DNA from: a virus | IMG/VR virus record: IMGVR_UViG_3300034107_000498 | Location: 1 to 54,925 of that record | Direction: 5' to 3' (one strand) | DNA length: 54,925 nucleotides | In this document: piece after piece, positions 1-7,367 of the stretch | How the letters are laid out: each line of letters opens with the position of its first letter | Numbering within the stretch: the first letter of the stretch is position 1 | Translations under genes and position numbers: made by a program | The notes under the pieces: model-generated | Database searches by the model: none | The model's input: only the letters and a program-made list of their open reading frames with translations | Told to the model about the DNA's origin: nothing

Positions 1-785
1 TTATTACAGTTGCAAATATACAGACTTTAGTTAAACATACTGCTGAACTTGCCAAAGAGTTCGGAACAGTAATATTAGATGAAGCACACCATTGTCCTGC
101 AACAACATTTGCAGCAACAGTTGATAGTTTTCATGCTCGTTATAGGCTAGCCCTTAGCGGTACTATGATACGAAAAGACGGTAAACATATTTTATTTAAA
201 GACTACTTTGGTACAACAGTACTAAAGCCTCCAGTATCTAATACTATACCGCCTACTATCCATATGGTTAAAAGTGGAATAACACTTAAACCAAATGTTA
301 CTTGGGTAGATAAGATTACAAATCTTACCCAAGACGATAAGTACAGACAATTTATTGCAGATATAGCTAAGTTGCACGTTGCTGAAGGGCATAGTGTTTT
401 AGTTATTGCTGACCGAGTAGAATTCTTAGAGAAAGTAAAAGAGTATGTTGGTGAAACGTGTTTGTTGGTTACTGGGGGAACCAGTTTTGAAGATAGACAG
501 CAAGCCAAGGCCCAAATCCTTGCCAAAGAAAAAATGTGCATTGCTGGTAGCAGGCAAATATTTTCAGAGGGAATTTCAATCAACATCCTTAGTTGCGTAA
601 TTTTAGCAGTTCCTATGTCAAATGATAGTTTACTAGAACAAATTGCTGGTAGGATTATGCGAATGCATGACGGTAAACTAGACCCGATTATAGTAGACAT
701 TCAATTTGCTGGATACGCCGATAAAAAGCAAAATACAGATAGGTTAGGGCTTTATCTCCGCAAAGGCTGGAAAGTGTTAGCGTAG
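1..785 (+). CDS. DEAH-box superfamily 2 helicase (UvsW/RadD-like), 5' end cut by window
   Basis: The reading frame is open from base 3 of the window, so the start lies outside. The visible part begins shortly before motif II, read as LDEAHH, followed by the motif III-like LALSGT. The second RecA-like domain follows, with a helicase C-terminal ending in a QIAGRIMR motif VI, the arginine-finger motif. This fits an ATP-dependent DNA helicase of the UvsW/ComF/RadD type, used in phage genomes for recombination-dependent replication and branch migration. The ATG at base 165 lies inside the helicase core and is not the start. The Walker A motif must lie upstream of the window. A promoter for the next gene sits about 13 bp after the stop. 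The exact helicase subfamily is inferred. Confidence 0.9.
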   Translation, partial: ITVANIQTLVKHTAELAKEFGTVILDEAHHCPATTFAATVDSFHARYRLALSGTMIRKDGKHILFKDYFGTTVLKPPVSNTIPPTIHMVKSGITLKPNVTWVDKITNLTQDDKYRQFIADIAKLHVAEGHSVLVIADRVEFLEKVKEYVGETCLLVTGGTSFEDRQQAKAQILAKEKMCIAGSRQIFSEGISINILSCVILAVPMSNDSLLEQIAGRIMRMHDGKLDPIIVDIQFAGYADKKQNTDRLGLYLRKGWKVLA

Positions 786-797
786 ATAAAATTTCAC

Positions 798-826
798 TTG
801 TCAAATGATATCTAAAATGGTATAAT
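798..826 (+). promoter_or_regulatory. Sigma70-type promoter for the SSB region
   Basis: TTGTCA (798-803) and a perfect TATAAT (821-826) are separated by 17 bp. Transcription should begin near 833, only about 13 nt before the ATG at 846. There is no clear Shine-Dalgarno sequence between them. Confidence 0.8.
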
Positions 827-845
827 ATTTATTAAGTTTCAGTAT

Positions 846-1229
846 ATGACCCTTTTCTTCAACCTTGGATTGCTTGAGTCCGAAACACAATGCGACTCCG
901 TAAAACTAGTTGAAACTTTAAGATTGCATTTTATTAGAAAATCTATTCCTAAAAACAAATACAGTAAAATCAAACCGATTTTTAACTTAAAAGGTAATAG
1001 TTTTCTAATAAACCCTGCTCGATTATTTACTGATACCAGCACAGATATTGTACACAAAGCACAATACATAAGATTAGCGGGGCGTAGAAATTACGCCATA
1101 TATAAACATTACGGTTACACATATCTAGACCTATCTTTTTATTCAGATATTGACTTAAACGCAATAAAATCAAATCCGCTACTAAAAATAACAGAAAACA
1201 AAATTAACTTCAAATACGAGGAAAAATAA
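846..1229 (+). CDS. Conserved phage protein of unknown function upstream of SSB
   Basis: A 127-residue basic protein with no signal peptide or membrane segment. The second half is rich in aromatic and charged residues (QYIRLAGRRNYAIYKHYGYT), the kind of block seen in conserved cytoplasmic phage proteins. The gene ends two bases before the SSB start and sits just after a consensus promoter, so it is probably co-transcribed with SSB and acts in replication or recombination. That role rests on position only. The predicted leader is very short and lacks an obvious ribosome binding site. I do not recognise a defined family. Confidence 0.75.
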   Translation: MTLFFNLGLLESETQCDSVKLVETLRLHFIRKSIPKNKYSKIKPIFNLKGNSFLINPARLFTDTSTDIVHKAQYIRLAGRRNYAIYKHYGYTYLDLSFYSDIDLNAIKSNPLLKITENKINFKYEEK

Positions 1230-1231
1230 AA

Positions 1232-1873
1232 ATGGCACTTAGTTTTAAAAATACCAAAGGTAAAGCACAATCAAACAAAGTCGAATCTTACGAATACAAA
1301 GATGGCGAAAATACAGTCCGCTTAATTGGCGGAGTTCTTCCACGATATATTTATTGGCTGAAAGGCACTAATAACAAAGATATTCCAGTTGAATGTTTGG
1401 CATTTAGTCGTGAAAAGGAAAAGTTTGATAATATTGAAAAAGATCATGTTAGCGAGTACTTTCCAGAAGCAAAATGCTCTTGGAGCTATTCTGTAAATTG
1501 TATCGACCCTAAGTCGCAGAAAGTTGTTGCTTTAAATCTCAAAAAGAAACTGTTCGAGCAAATCGTTACAGCGGCTGAAGATTTAGGAGACCCTACTGAC
1601 CATGATACAGGTTGGGATGTTGTGTTTAAGCGTGTAAAGACAGGCCCCCTGCCTTTTAATGTTGAATATACACTGCAAGTTTTGCGTTGCAAAGCCCGCC
1701 CATTAACTGACGAAGAGCGTGCTATGGCTAATGCTGCTAAGAATATTGATGAGAAATTTCCTCGTCCTACCGAAGCAGATGTAAAAGCCTTGTTGGAGAA
1801 AATTACTACCAACACTGAAGAAGACGGCGAAGCCCCTTCTTCTGAGCAAGAAGCAGTCAAAGAACTTGGTTAA
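1232..1873 (+). CDS. Single-stranded DNA-binding protein, gp32-like
   Basis: A 213-residue protein of the T4 gp32-like type found in many aquatic phages. The core (about residues 20-160) has the pattern ENTVRLIGG...YIYWLKG, then a Cys-containing segment and the KRVKTGPLPFNVEYTL strand region, consistent with an OB-fold. The C-terminus, from about residue 190, is acidic (EEDGEAPSSEQE), the usual protein-protein interaction tail of phage and bacterial SSBs. It should coat single-stranded DNA and recruit replication and recombination partners. A GAGGAAA ribosome site lies upstream of the ATG. A strong hairpin terminator directly follows, so SSB probably ends the short transcript. The family call comes from layout and tail rather than an alignment. 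Confidence 0.75.
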   Translation: MALSFKNTKGKAQSNKVESYEYKDGENTVRLIGGVLPRYIYWLKGTNNKDIPVECLAFSREKEKFDNIEKDHVSEYFPEAKCSWSYSVNCIDPKSQKVVALNLKKKLFEQIVTAAEDLGDPTDHDTGWDVVFKRVKTGPLPFNVEYTLQVLRCKARPLTDEERAMANAAKNIDEKFPRPTEADVKALLEKITTNTEEDGEAPSSEQEAVKELG

Positions 1874-1879
1874 AAACTT

Positions 1880-1918
1880 AAGCCCGCTAAACGAAATGCT
1901 TAGCGGGCTTTTCTGTCT
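1880..1918 (+). terminator. Intrinsic terminator after SSB
   Basis: A perfect 11-bp stem, AAGCCCGCTAA paired with TTAGCGGGCTT across a 9-nt loop, followed by TTCTGTCT. The downstream gp47-like gene has no obvious promoter of its own, so some readthrough is likely. Confidence 0.85.
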
Positions 1919-1929
1919 CATAAGGCAAT

Positions 1930-2886
1930 ATGAAAGTATTATTTACAGCTGACGTCCATATCAAATTGGGTCAGAAAAACGTACCTATTGAGTGGGCAAA
2001 GAATAGGTTTAATATGCTCTGGCGTCAACTAGAAGCTATTCAAGAAGAGTGTGATCTTTTTGTTATTGGTGGAGATGTTTTTGACAAACTTCCTAATATG
2101 GAAGAACTAGAGACGTATTTTGATTTAGTTAACTCTTGTAAGATTCCAACAATTATTTATGCTGGAAATCATGAGGCTGTTAAGAAAGATACAACCTTTT
2201 TAACAAACTTAAAGCAAGTTACTAACAGACTAAATCCGCAAGTAGAGATTATTGATGACTACTGCAAAATAGAAAATATGGATTTTATACCATATAATAA
2301 ATTAAAAGAATTTGAAAAGAATCCTTTTGAAATTCGTGGAAACATTTGCTTTACTCACGTTCGCGGTGAGATTCCACCCCATGTAAAGCCTGAAATGGAT
2401 TTAGAGTTATTTGCTAGCTATGACGTTGTTTTAGCAGGTGACTTGCACAGTTATGAAAACTCGCAAAAAAATATTATCTATCCTGGAAGTCCCGTTACTA
2501 CTAGCTTTCATCGGGGGAATGTGGCTACTGGTGTTGTTTTACTGGATACCGATAGTCTAGAACATGAGTGGCGCAAGCTAGAGTTGCCGCAACTTATTCG
2601 CAAAACAGTAGCCGTACACGACCCCAAACCTCAAACTGACTATGATCATACAATCTATCAAGTTGAAGGTGATATGCAAGAACTTGGCGAATTAGAAGAT
2701 TCAGATTTAATTGATCGCAAAGTAATTAAACGAGACACAGACTCAGCACTAATCCTAGACAAAGAAATGTCTATGTCAGAAGAAATTCGTGAGTATCTTG
2801 CATACATTCTAGAGTTGCCAGAAGATACTATTGAAAACGTACTAAAGGAGTTCCAAAACCATGCAGACAAAATTGAAACTGAATAG
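1930..2886 (+). CDS. SbcD/Mre11-like exonuclease subunit (T4 gp47-like)
   Basis: A 318-residue calcineurin-like metallophosphoesterase. Metal-binding motifs are in order: D8-x-H10, GGDVFD (47-52), GNHE (79-82), H143 in FTHVRGE, and GDLH (170-173). This is the nuclease subunit of the SbcCD/Mre11-Rad50/gp46-gp47 complex, which resects DNA ends for recombination and degrades host DNA. The C-terminal third (from about 260) is acidic and helical, as in subunits that dock onto the ATPase coiled coil. The ATPase partner lies just downstream, separated only by an overlapping glutaredoxin gene. All catalytic residues expected for the family are present. Confidence 0.93.
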   Translation: MKVLFTADVHIKLGQKNVPIEWAKNRFNMLWRQLEAIQEECDLFVIGGDVFDKLPNMEELETYFDLVNSCKIPTIIYAGNHEAVKKDTTFLTNLKQVTNRLNPQVEIIDDYCKIENMDFIPYNKLKEFEKNPFEIRGNICFTHVRGEIPPHVKPEMDLELFASYDVVLAGDLHSYENSQKNIIYPGSPVTTSFHRGNVATGVVLLDTDSLEHEWRKLELPQLIRKTVAVHDPKPQTDYDHTIYQVEGDMQELGELEDSDLIDRKVIKRDTDSALILDKEMSMSEEIREYLAYILELPEDTIENVLKEFQNHADKIETE

Positions 2887-3139
2887 AGCAGAAGTTTGGT
2901 CGCAAGAAAATTGTCCTGCCTGTCAAGAAGCTAAACGCTTACTTACTTCATATGCTATTGAATATGATGAATGTATGATTGGTATGGGCACATACACTAA
3001 AAAAGATTTAATTGAAAAAGTACCTAATGCCCGAAGCGTTCCACAAGTTTTTATTGGTGGTGAGTATATAGGCGGGTTACCAGAACTAAAAAAGAGACTA
3101 CTCGTAAATGATAACTATAAAACAACTACGATGGGCTAA
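2861..3139 (+). CDS. Glutaredoxin
   Basis: A 92-residue thioredoxin-fold protein. The active-site motif CPAC lies at residues 18-21, and the cis-proline motif SVPQVFIGG occurs in the second half, followed by GEYIGG for glutathione binding. It probably reduces disulfides in phage or host enzymes. Ribonucleotide reductase is the classical glutaredoxin client, although class II enzymes often use thioredoxin. The start has AAAGGAG 10 nt upstream. The gene overlaps the gp47-like gene by 26 nt and the gp46-like gene by 32 nt, so it is embedded in the recombination operon. Confidence 0.92.
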   Translation: MQTKLKLNRAEVWSQENCPACQEAKRLLTSYAIEYDECMIGMGTYTKKDLIEKVPNARSVPQVFIGGEYIGGLPELKKRLLVNDNYKTTTMG

Positions 3140-4904
3140 TGCCTTTAGCTACGGAAAAGATAATAAGATTGATTTTATTTCAGCTCCACTTACACAATTA
3201 GTAGGGCGTAATGGGCACGGTAAAAGTTCTATTGCCCTTATTCTAGAAGAAGTATTATTTAATAAAAATTCAAAAGGTATTAAGAAAGCAGATATCCTTA
3301 ACCGACACATTAAAGATAAGTCGTATAGTATTGAACTAGACTTTAATCGAGATGATGTAGACTATACAATTAAGTCTAGTCGCGGCACTGCACAAATAGT
3401 AAAACTATTTAAAGAAGGTGTAGACATAAGTGCACATACGGCAACAGCAACATATAAAATGATCGAAGATATTTTAGGCTTCGATCATAAAAGCTTTGCA
3501 CAAATTGTTTATCAGTCAAATGCATCTAGTCTAGAGTTCTTAACTGCACCTGATACTGCTCGTAAAAAGTTTCTTATTGAAATCCTTAATTTAGGTAAGT
3601 ATACCCGTGCTGCTGAGGTATTTAAAGAAGTAAGTACCCAACTTACAAAAGATATTACAGCCGTACAATCACAAGTAAATACTGTGGCAAGCTGGTTAAA
3701 TAAATATGAGAAAACCGATTTAACACTAAAAGAAATTATTGCAAGTCCTGAGTTAAATACTGTGATAATAACAGAAGCTGCTACGCTAGATTCTAGCATA
3801 AACAGTATTGAGTCTACTAATAAAAAGATTTCTCAAAACAATACTTACAAGCAGCTACAGTCAAAGATTAAATTACTGCCAATTCCTGAAAAGCCTGAAG
3901 AAGGCGTAGAAAGCTATCAAGCAGAAGTAGCAAAACTATCTAAAACAGTTAGTGATGCTCAAGCTTTTGTTTTAAAAATGAAAGCACTACACGGAACCTG
4001 CCCTACTTGTTTATCAGATATTGACGAAGAAAAAGTAGCTGAATTAATTGAAGAAAAAACTGGAGAAGCTGAAATAGCTGCTGTAGAAACTATGAGTTAT
4101 ACTCAAAAAATAGTTCAAATTAAACAACAGAAAACAGCTTGGCAAGAAGCTCAAAAATCTCAAGAAGATTGGGAAAAGTATCATGCTTTAATTGATACAG
4201 AGTTACCAGAGATATTACTAGACAAACAAACCCTACAACAACAGTTTACAGAATTACAAAATTCAATTGCTGCTACTAAACGTAAAATTGTTGAAGCAGA
4301 GCAATATAATAAAGAAGTAACTGCACACAACACTAAAGTAGATTTAGTATCAAAACAATTGGTTGAAATGAACCAAGAACTAGAAACTTATAGTGGTAAA
4401 TTGCATGAGTTAAGCGAAAGAATGAGTATTTTAAATGTTTTAACAAAAACATTTAGTACAACAGGTTTAGTAGCCTATAAAATTGAGAGTTTAGTAAAAG
4501 ACTTAGAAGAAATTACAAATAAATATTTGGTTGATCTAAGTGATGGAAGATTTCAAATTGGTTTCAAAATTAGTGCTAGCGACAAATTAAATGTTGTTAT
4601 TACTGATAATGGAAAAGATATTGAAATACTGGCTCTTAGTGGTGGTGAGAAAGCAAGAGTTAATGTAGCTACTTTATTAGCTATTAGAAAATTAATGCAA
4701 ACATTATCCAGTTCTAGAATCAATCTATTAATACTGGATGAAACTGTGGAAACACTCGATACTGACGGAAAAGAAAAGTTAGTAGAAGTGCTACTACAAG
4801 AAGAACATTTAAATACATTCTTAGTAAGTCATGGCTTCAGCCATCCACTACTAGAAAAAATTAATGTTATTAAACGTAACAACATATCCAAAATAGAGGT
4901 ATAA
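3108..4904 (+). CDS. SbcC/Rad50-like ATPase subunit (T4 gp46-like)
   Basis: A 598-residue SMC-like ATPase. Walker A is GRNGHGKSS (33-41). The ABC signature LSGGEK is at 510-515 and Walker B at about 540-545 (LLILDE, D544-E545). Between them are two long coiled-coil arms split by a zinc-hook CPTC at 298-301, through which two molecules can dimerise. Together with the gp47-like subunit it forms the end-resection nuclease. The start codon begins inside the glutaredoxin gene, and the N-terminus (MITIKQLRWANAFSYG) matches the usual beginning of this family. The length is close to that of T4 gp46. Nothing is missing. Confidence 0.95.
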   Translation: MITIKQLRWANAFSYGKDNKIDFISAPLTQLVGRNGHGKSSIALILEEVLFNKNSKGIKKADILNRHIKDKSYSIELDFNRDDVDYTIKSSRGTAQIVKLFKEGVDISAHTATATYKMIEDILGFDHKSFAQIVYQSNASSLEFLTAPDTARKKFLIEILNLGKYTRAAEVFKEVSTQLTKDITAVQSQVNTVASWLNKYEKTDLTLKEIIASPELNTVIITEAATLDSSINSIESTNKKISQNNTYKQLQSKIKLLPIPEKPEEGVESYQAEVAKLSKTVSDAQAFVLKMKALHGTCPTCLSDIDEEKVAELIEEKTGEAEIAAVETMSYTQKIVQIKQQKTAWQEAQKSQEDWEKYHALIDTELPEILLDKQTLQQQFTELQNSIAATKRKIVEAEQYNKEVTAHNTKVDLVSKQLVEMNQELETYSGKLHELSERMSILNVLTKTFSTTGLVAYKIESLVKDLEEITNKYLVDLSDGRFQIGFKISASDKLNVVITDNGKDIEILALSGGEKARVNVATLLAIRKLMQTLSSSRINLLILDETVETLDTDGKEKLVEVLLQEEHLNTFLVSHGFSHPLLEKINVIKRNNISKIEV

Positions 4905-4905
4905 T

Positions 4906-5211
4906 ATGATTTTAGAAGAAATTGACGGAGACGTAAAAGTCGTCCTTAACGGAAAAACCCTAGCAATAGGTGATACTATTGAAGATAACCAGTATCCTTT
5001 TGTTGGTGTATCAGGTAAAGGTAAAGCTGTTTTCCGAGTAGACCCTAGTTGCACTGTTGAGTGTAAAGGCGTAGAAATTATTGTTGAAACTGATTCACCT
5101 GCAGCAGTAGTTGAAAAAGTTGTTGTTAAAACAGTATCCAAAACTGTTATACCACCTGCTGAACCAACACCTGCTGAACCAACACCTGCTGAATCAGCAC
5201 CTGAGGCATAA
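4906..5211 (+). CDS. Small protein with Pro-Ala-Glu repeat tail, unknown function
   Basis: A 101-residue acidic protein beginning one base after the gp46-like stop. The first 60 residues look like a small beta-rich domain (DGDVKVVLNGKTLAIGDTIE). The C-terminus is a low-complexity tail with three PAEPTPAE-type repeats, encoded by a short direct DNA repeat around 5155-5200. It is expressed in the recombination operon, but I do not recognise the fold or a function. The repeat tail could act as a flexible linker. Confidence 0.7.
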   Translation: MILEEIDGDVKVVLNGKTLAIGDTIEDNQYPFVGVSGKGKAVFRVDPSCTVECKGVEIIVETDSPAAVVEKVVVKTVSKTVIPPAEPTPAEPTPAESAPEA

Positions 5212-5212
5212 T

Positions 5213-5539
5213 ATGGCAACAGAATTCCAAATTAAAATTACAGCTATAGCTACTAGTACAATCTATGATTTAGCTGGAGTAATAAAACGTGTTGACTTTG
5301 TAGTTCGTGGAACAAAAGAAAATCATGTATATGAAATACCAGAAAGCGTTAGTTTAGCAAATCCATCTCCAGATACTTTTAAAGTACTATCTAGCGTAGT
5401 TGAGGCCGATGTTATTGACTGGGTTTCTAATAATTACGATAACTTACCTAGTACAAAAGCTCACGTAGAATATATGTTAGATAAACAGATATCTCAAGGT
5501 GAGTTAATACCTACACCAATGCCTTGGACTACTGAGTAA
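5213..5539 (+). CDS. Conserved hypothetical phage protein
   Basis: A 108-residue protein. The start chosen is the ATG at 5213, just after the preceding stop, with GAGG about 7 nt upstream. A longer in-frame extension would run back through the repeat tail of the previous gene and is unlikely. The protein is soluble, begins MATEFQIKITAIATST, contains a beta-rich first half and ends in a helical segment. Its stop overlaps the start of the next gene. It belongs to the recombination operon by position. I cannot assign a function. Confidence 0.7.
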   Translation: MATEFQIKITAIATSTIYDLAGVIKRVDFVVRGTKENHVYEIPESVSLANPSPDTFKVLSSVVEADVIDWVSNNYDNLPSTKAHVEYMLDKQISQGELIPTPMPWTTE

Positions 5540-5997
5540 TGGCAGTAGATCCTAGGGCTAAAGGCGCTAGAACAGAGACCACAGTACGTGATTTGTTAAA
5601 AAAGCATACTGGTTTAGCTTGGGAAAGAGTACCTGGATCAGGTGCTCTTGACCCTAAACATCAGCTTAAGGGCGATTTATACGTTCCTGGGCGAACCAAC
5701 CTTTGGTGTGTAGAAGTTAAAGGCTATGCGGAAGATCACCTTACTTCACACTTACTAACATCCAAGACTCCGCAACTAGTAGAATTCTGGCAACAGACTA
5801 CTCGTCAAGGCACTCAAGTAAACAAAAAACCTTTGCTGATTTTTAAATTTGATCGCAGCAAAGTATTTGTTGCTTTTGATGAAATGCCTAACTCACAAAA
5901 CTATCGTTGTTTATACTATAACCACGAAGACCACGAATTCTATGCTGCATTGCTAGAAGATTGGTTAAAGTGGGAGCAACCAGTATTTGTAACTTGA
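5539..5997 (+). CDS. PD-(D/E)XK nuclease, Holliday-junction-resolvase-like
   Basis: A 152-residue protein with a compact nuclease core in its first 65 residues: an early Glu (E13), RVPGSGA (30-36), KGDL (44-47) and VEVKG (58-62). The spaced Asp and Glu-x-Lys are the catalytic metal ligands of the PD-(D/E)XK fold, and the order resembles archaeal Hjc-type resolvases. A structure-specific endonuclease that trims or resolves branched replication intermediates is the likely role, in line with the helicase, SSB and gp46/gp47 genes nearby. It could also be a general endonuclease. The start overlaps the preceding stop (TAATG). Confidence 0.75.
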   Translation: MAVDPRAKGARTETTVRDLLKKHTGLAWERVPGSGALDPKHQLKGDLYVPGRTNLWCVEVKGYAEDHLTSHLLTSKTPQLVEFWQQTTRQGTQVNKKPLLIFKFDRSKVFVAFDEMPNSQNYRCLYYNHEDHEFYAALLEDWLKWEQPVFVT

Positions 5998-6022
5998 CAA
6001 AACAACTTAACAGTGGTATAAT
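5994..6022 (+). promoter_or_regulatory. Consensus sigma70 promoter for exonuclease-dUTPase-RNR
   Basis: A perfect TTGACA (5994-5999) and a perfect TATAAT (6017-6022) are separated by 17 bp. The -35 box overlaps the stop of the preceding nuclease gene. The predicted start near 6029 leaves a leader of about 16 nt without a clear ribosome site. Confidence 0.9.
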
Positions 6023-6044
6023 AACAGATTAACACGCAAACTAT

Positions 6045-6890
6045 ATGTCAAAAACATTCTCAAAAATTACCGAATCAAACAATACTCTGTTAGTTGTTGA
6101 CTCTCTTAATCTTGCATTTCGCTATAAACATAGTGGTGCAACAGATTTTGCAGAGGACTACTTACGCACAGTTCAAAGTCTTAAAAAATCATATAAAGCA
6201 AGTCATGTGATTATTGCTGGCGATATGGGCTCATCAAGCTATCGCAAAGCTATTTATCCTGAGTACAAACAAAATCGTAAAGATAAATTTGCGGAACAAA
6301 CAGACGCTGAAAAAGCAGCTTTTGAATTGTTCTTTGAAGACTTTACCAAAACACTAGAACATATTGCTGAAACTACTGAGTTTCCAATTTTACGCTTTCA
6401 AGGCGTTGAGGCGGATGACATTGCAGCATATATTGTATCAAAAAAATCAAAACTCCCTATTGATGATATCTGGCTAGTTAGTTCAGATAAAGACTGGGAT
6501 TTATTAGTTCAACCTAACGTATCAAGATTCTCTTATGTTACACGCAAAGAAGTTACAGTCGATAACTGGAATGACCATTATGACTTTAATCCCGAAGATT
6601 ACATTAGTATTAAGTGCCTTACTGGTGATACTGGTGATAATGTTTTTGGCGTGCCTGGCATTGGACCTAAACGAGCAGTCGGCTTGGTTAATGAATATGG
6701 CAGTACCTATGACATTATTGCAAGCATCCCTCTTTCAGGTAAATATAAATACATCCAAGCCCTAAATGAATGTAAAGATACATTAGCATTAAACTATAAA
6801 TTAATGGATTTAGTCACCTTTTGCGAAGAAGCAATCGGTACTGAAAATTGCAAACAAATTGACGAAACCTTAGAGCTATATTTAAAATGA
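6045..6890 (+). CDS. 5'-3' exonuclease / flap endonuclease (FEN family)
   Basis: A 281-residue protein of the T5 D15/T4 RNase H/Pol I N-domain family. Acidic metal ligands appear in the normal order: D19 (VVDSLN), D60, the YPEYKQNRK helical arch (71-79), EADD (122-125), SDKDWD (147-152) and GDTGDN (194-199). A helix-hairpin-helix, GVPGIGPKRA (202-211), binds the duplex. It should remove RNA primers and process flaps during replication. It is the first gene after a perfect promoter, in an operon with dUTPase (ATGA overlap) and ribonucleotide reductase. Confidence 0.93.
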   Translation: MSKTFSKITESNNTLLVVDSLNLAFRYKHSGATDFAEDYLRTVQSLKKSYKASHVIIAGDMGSSSYRKAIYPEYKQNRKDKFAEQTDAEKAAFELFFEDFTKTLEHIAETTEFPILRFQGVEADDIAAYIVSKKSKLPIDDIWLVSSDKDWDLLVQPNVSRFSYVTRKEVTVDNWNDHYDFNPEDYISIKCLTGDTGDNVFGVPGIGPKRAVGLVNEYGSTYDIIASIPLSGKYKYIQALNECKDTLALNYKLMDLVTFCEEAIGTENCKQIDETLELYLK

Positions 6891-7360
6891 ACGGAACAAC
6901 AACTATTTCAAACGGTACTTACAATGTAAATACCATGAGCTATACGCAACTAGAGTGTATGCTAAAGCCAGGAGCTCAGCTTCCTTATCGTGCACATCCC
7001 ACAGATGCTGGAGCAGATTTAATGAGCAACGAAGATTTGGAAATTTATCCAAACGAGCAAAAACTTGTTGATACGGGTATAGCGATTAAAATTCCACAAG
7101 GCTTCGCAGGCTTTGTGTATAATAGAAGCTCTCAAGGAAAAAAGGGAATTACTATCCCTCACAGCGTAGGCGTGATAGATAGTGGTTATCGTGACACAAT
7201 TAAAGTTTTGTTAAAAAATATCGGTGATGACCCTTATAAAATTACAACTGGTGATAGAATTGCCCAGTTGGTTATTCAGAAGGTTGAACTAGTAGGCTTT
7301 AAAGATATTTGGAACGACTCTACCCGAGGCACAGGAGGCTTCGGTTCAACAGGAACATAA
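6887..7360 (+). CDS. dut: dUTP diphosphatase (trimeric dUTPase)
   Basis: A 157-residue protein with all five dUTPase motifs: DAGAD (40-44), RSSQG (80-84), GVIDSGYRD (95-103), GDRIAQLV (122-129) and RGTGGFGSTG (147-156). It hydrolyses dUTP to dUMP, keeping uracil out of phage DNA and feeding dTMP synthesis. The first 25 or so residues precede the usual domain start, and an internal ATG at 6935 could also serve. The upstream ATG overlaps the exonuclease stop as ATGA, which favours it. It sits directly before ribonucleotide reductase, forming a nucleotide supply unit. Confidence 0.95.
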   Translation: MNGTTTISNGTYNVNTMSYTQLECMLKPGAQLPYRAHPTDAGADLMSNEDLEIYPNEQKLVDTGIAIKIPQGFAGFVYNRSSQGKKGITIPHSVGVIDSGYRDTIKVLLKNIGDDPYKITTGDRIAQLVIQKVELVGFKDIWNDSTRGTGGFGSTGT

Positions 7361-7367
7361 GGAAATC

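Noticed and set aside
203-700. A 165-residue - strand frame opposite the helicase.
   Set aside because: It lies wholly inside the helicase coding region, and the + strand product has helicase motifs.
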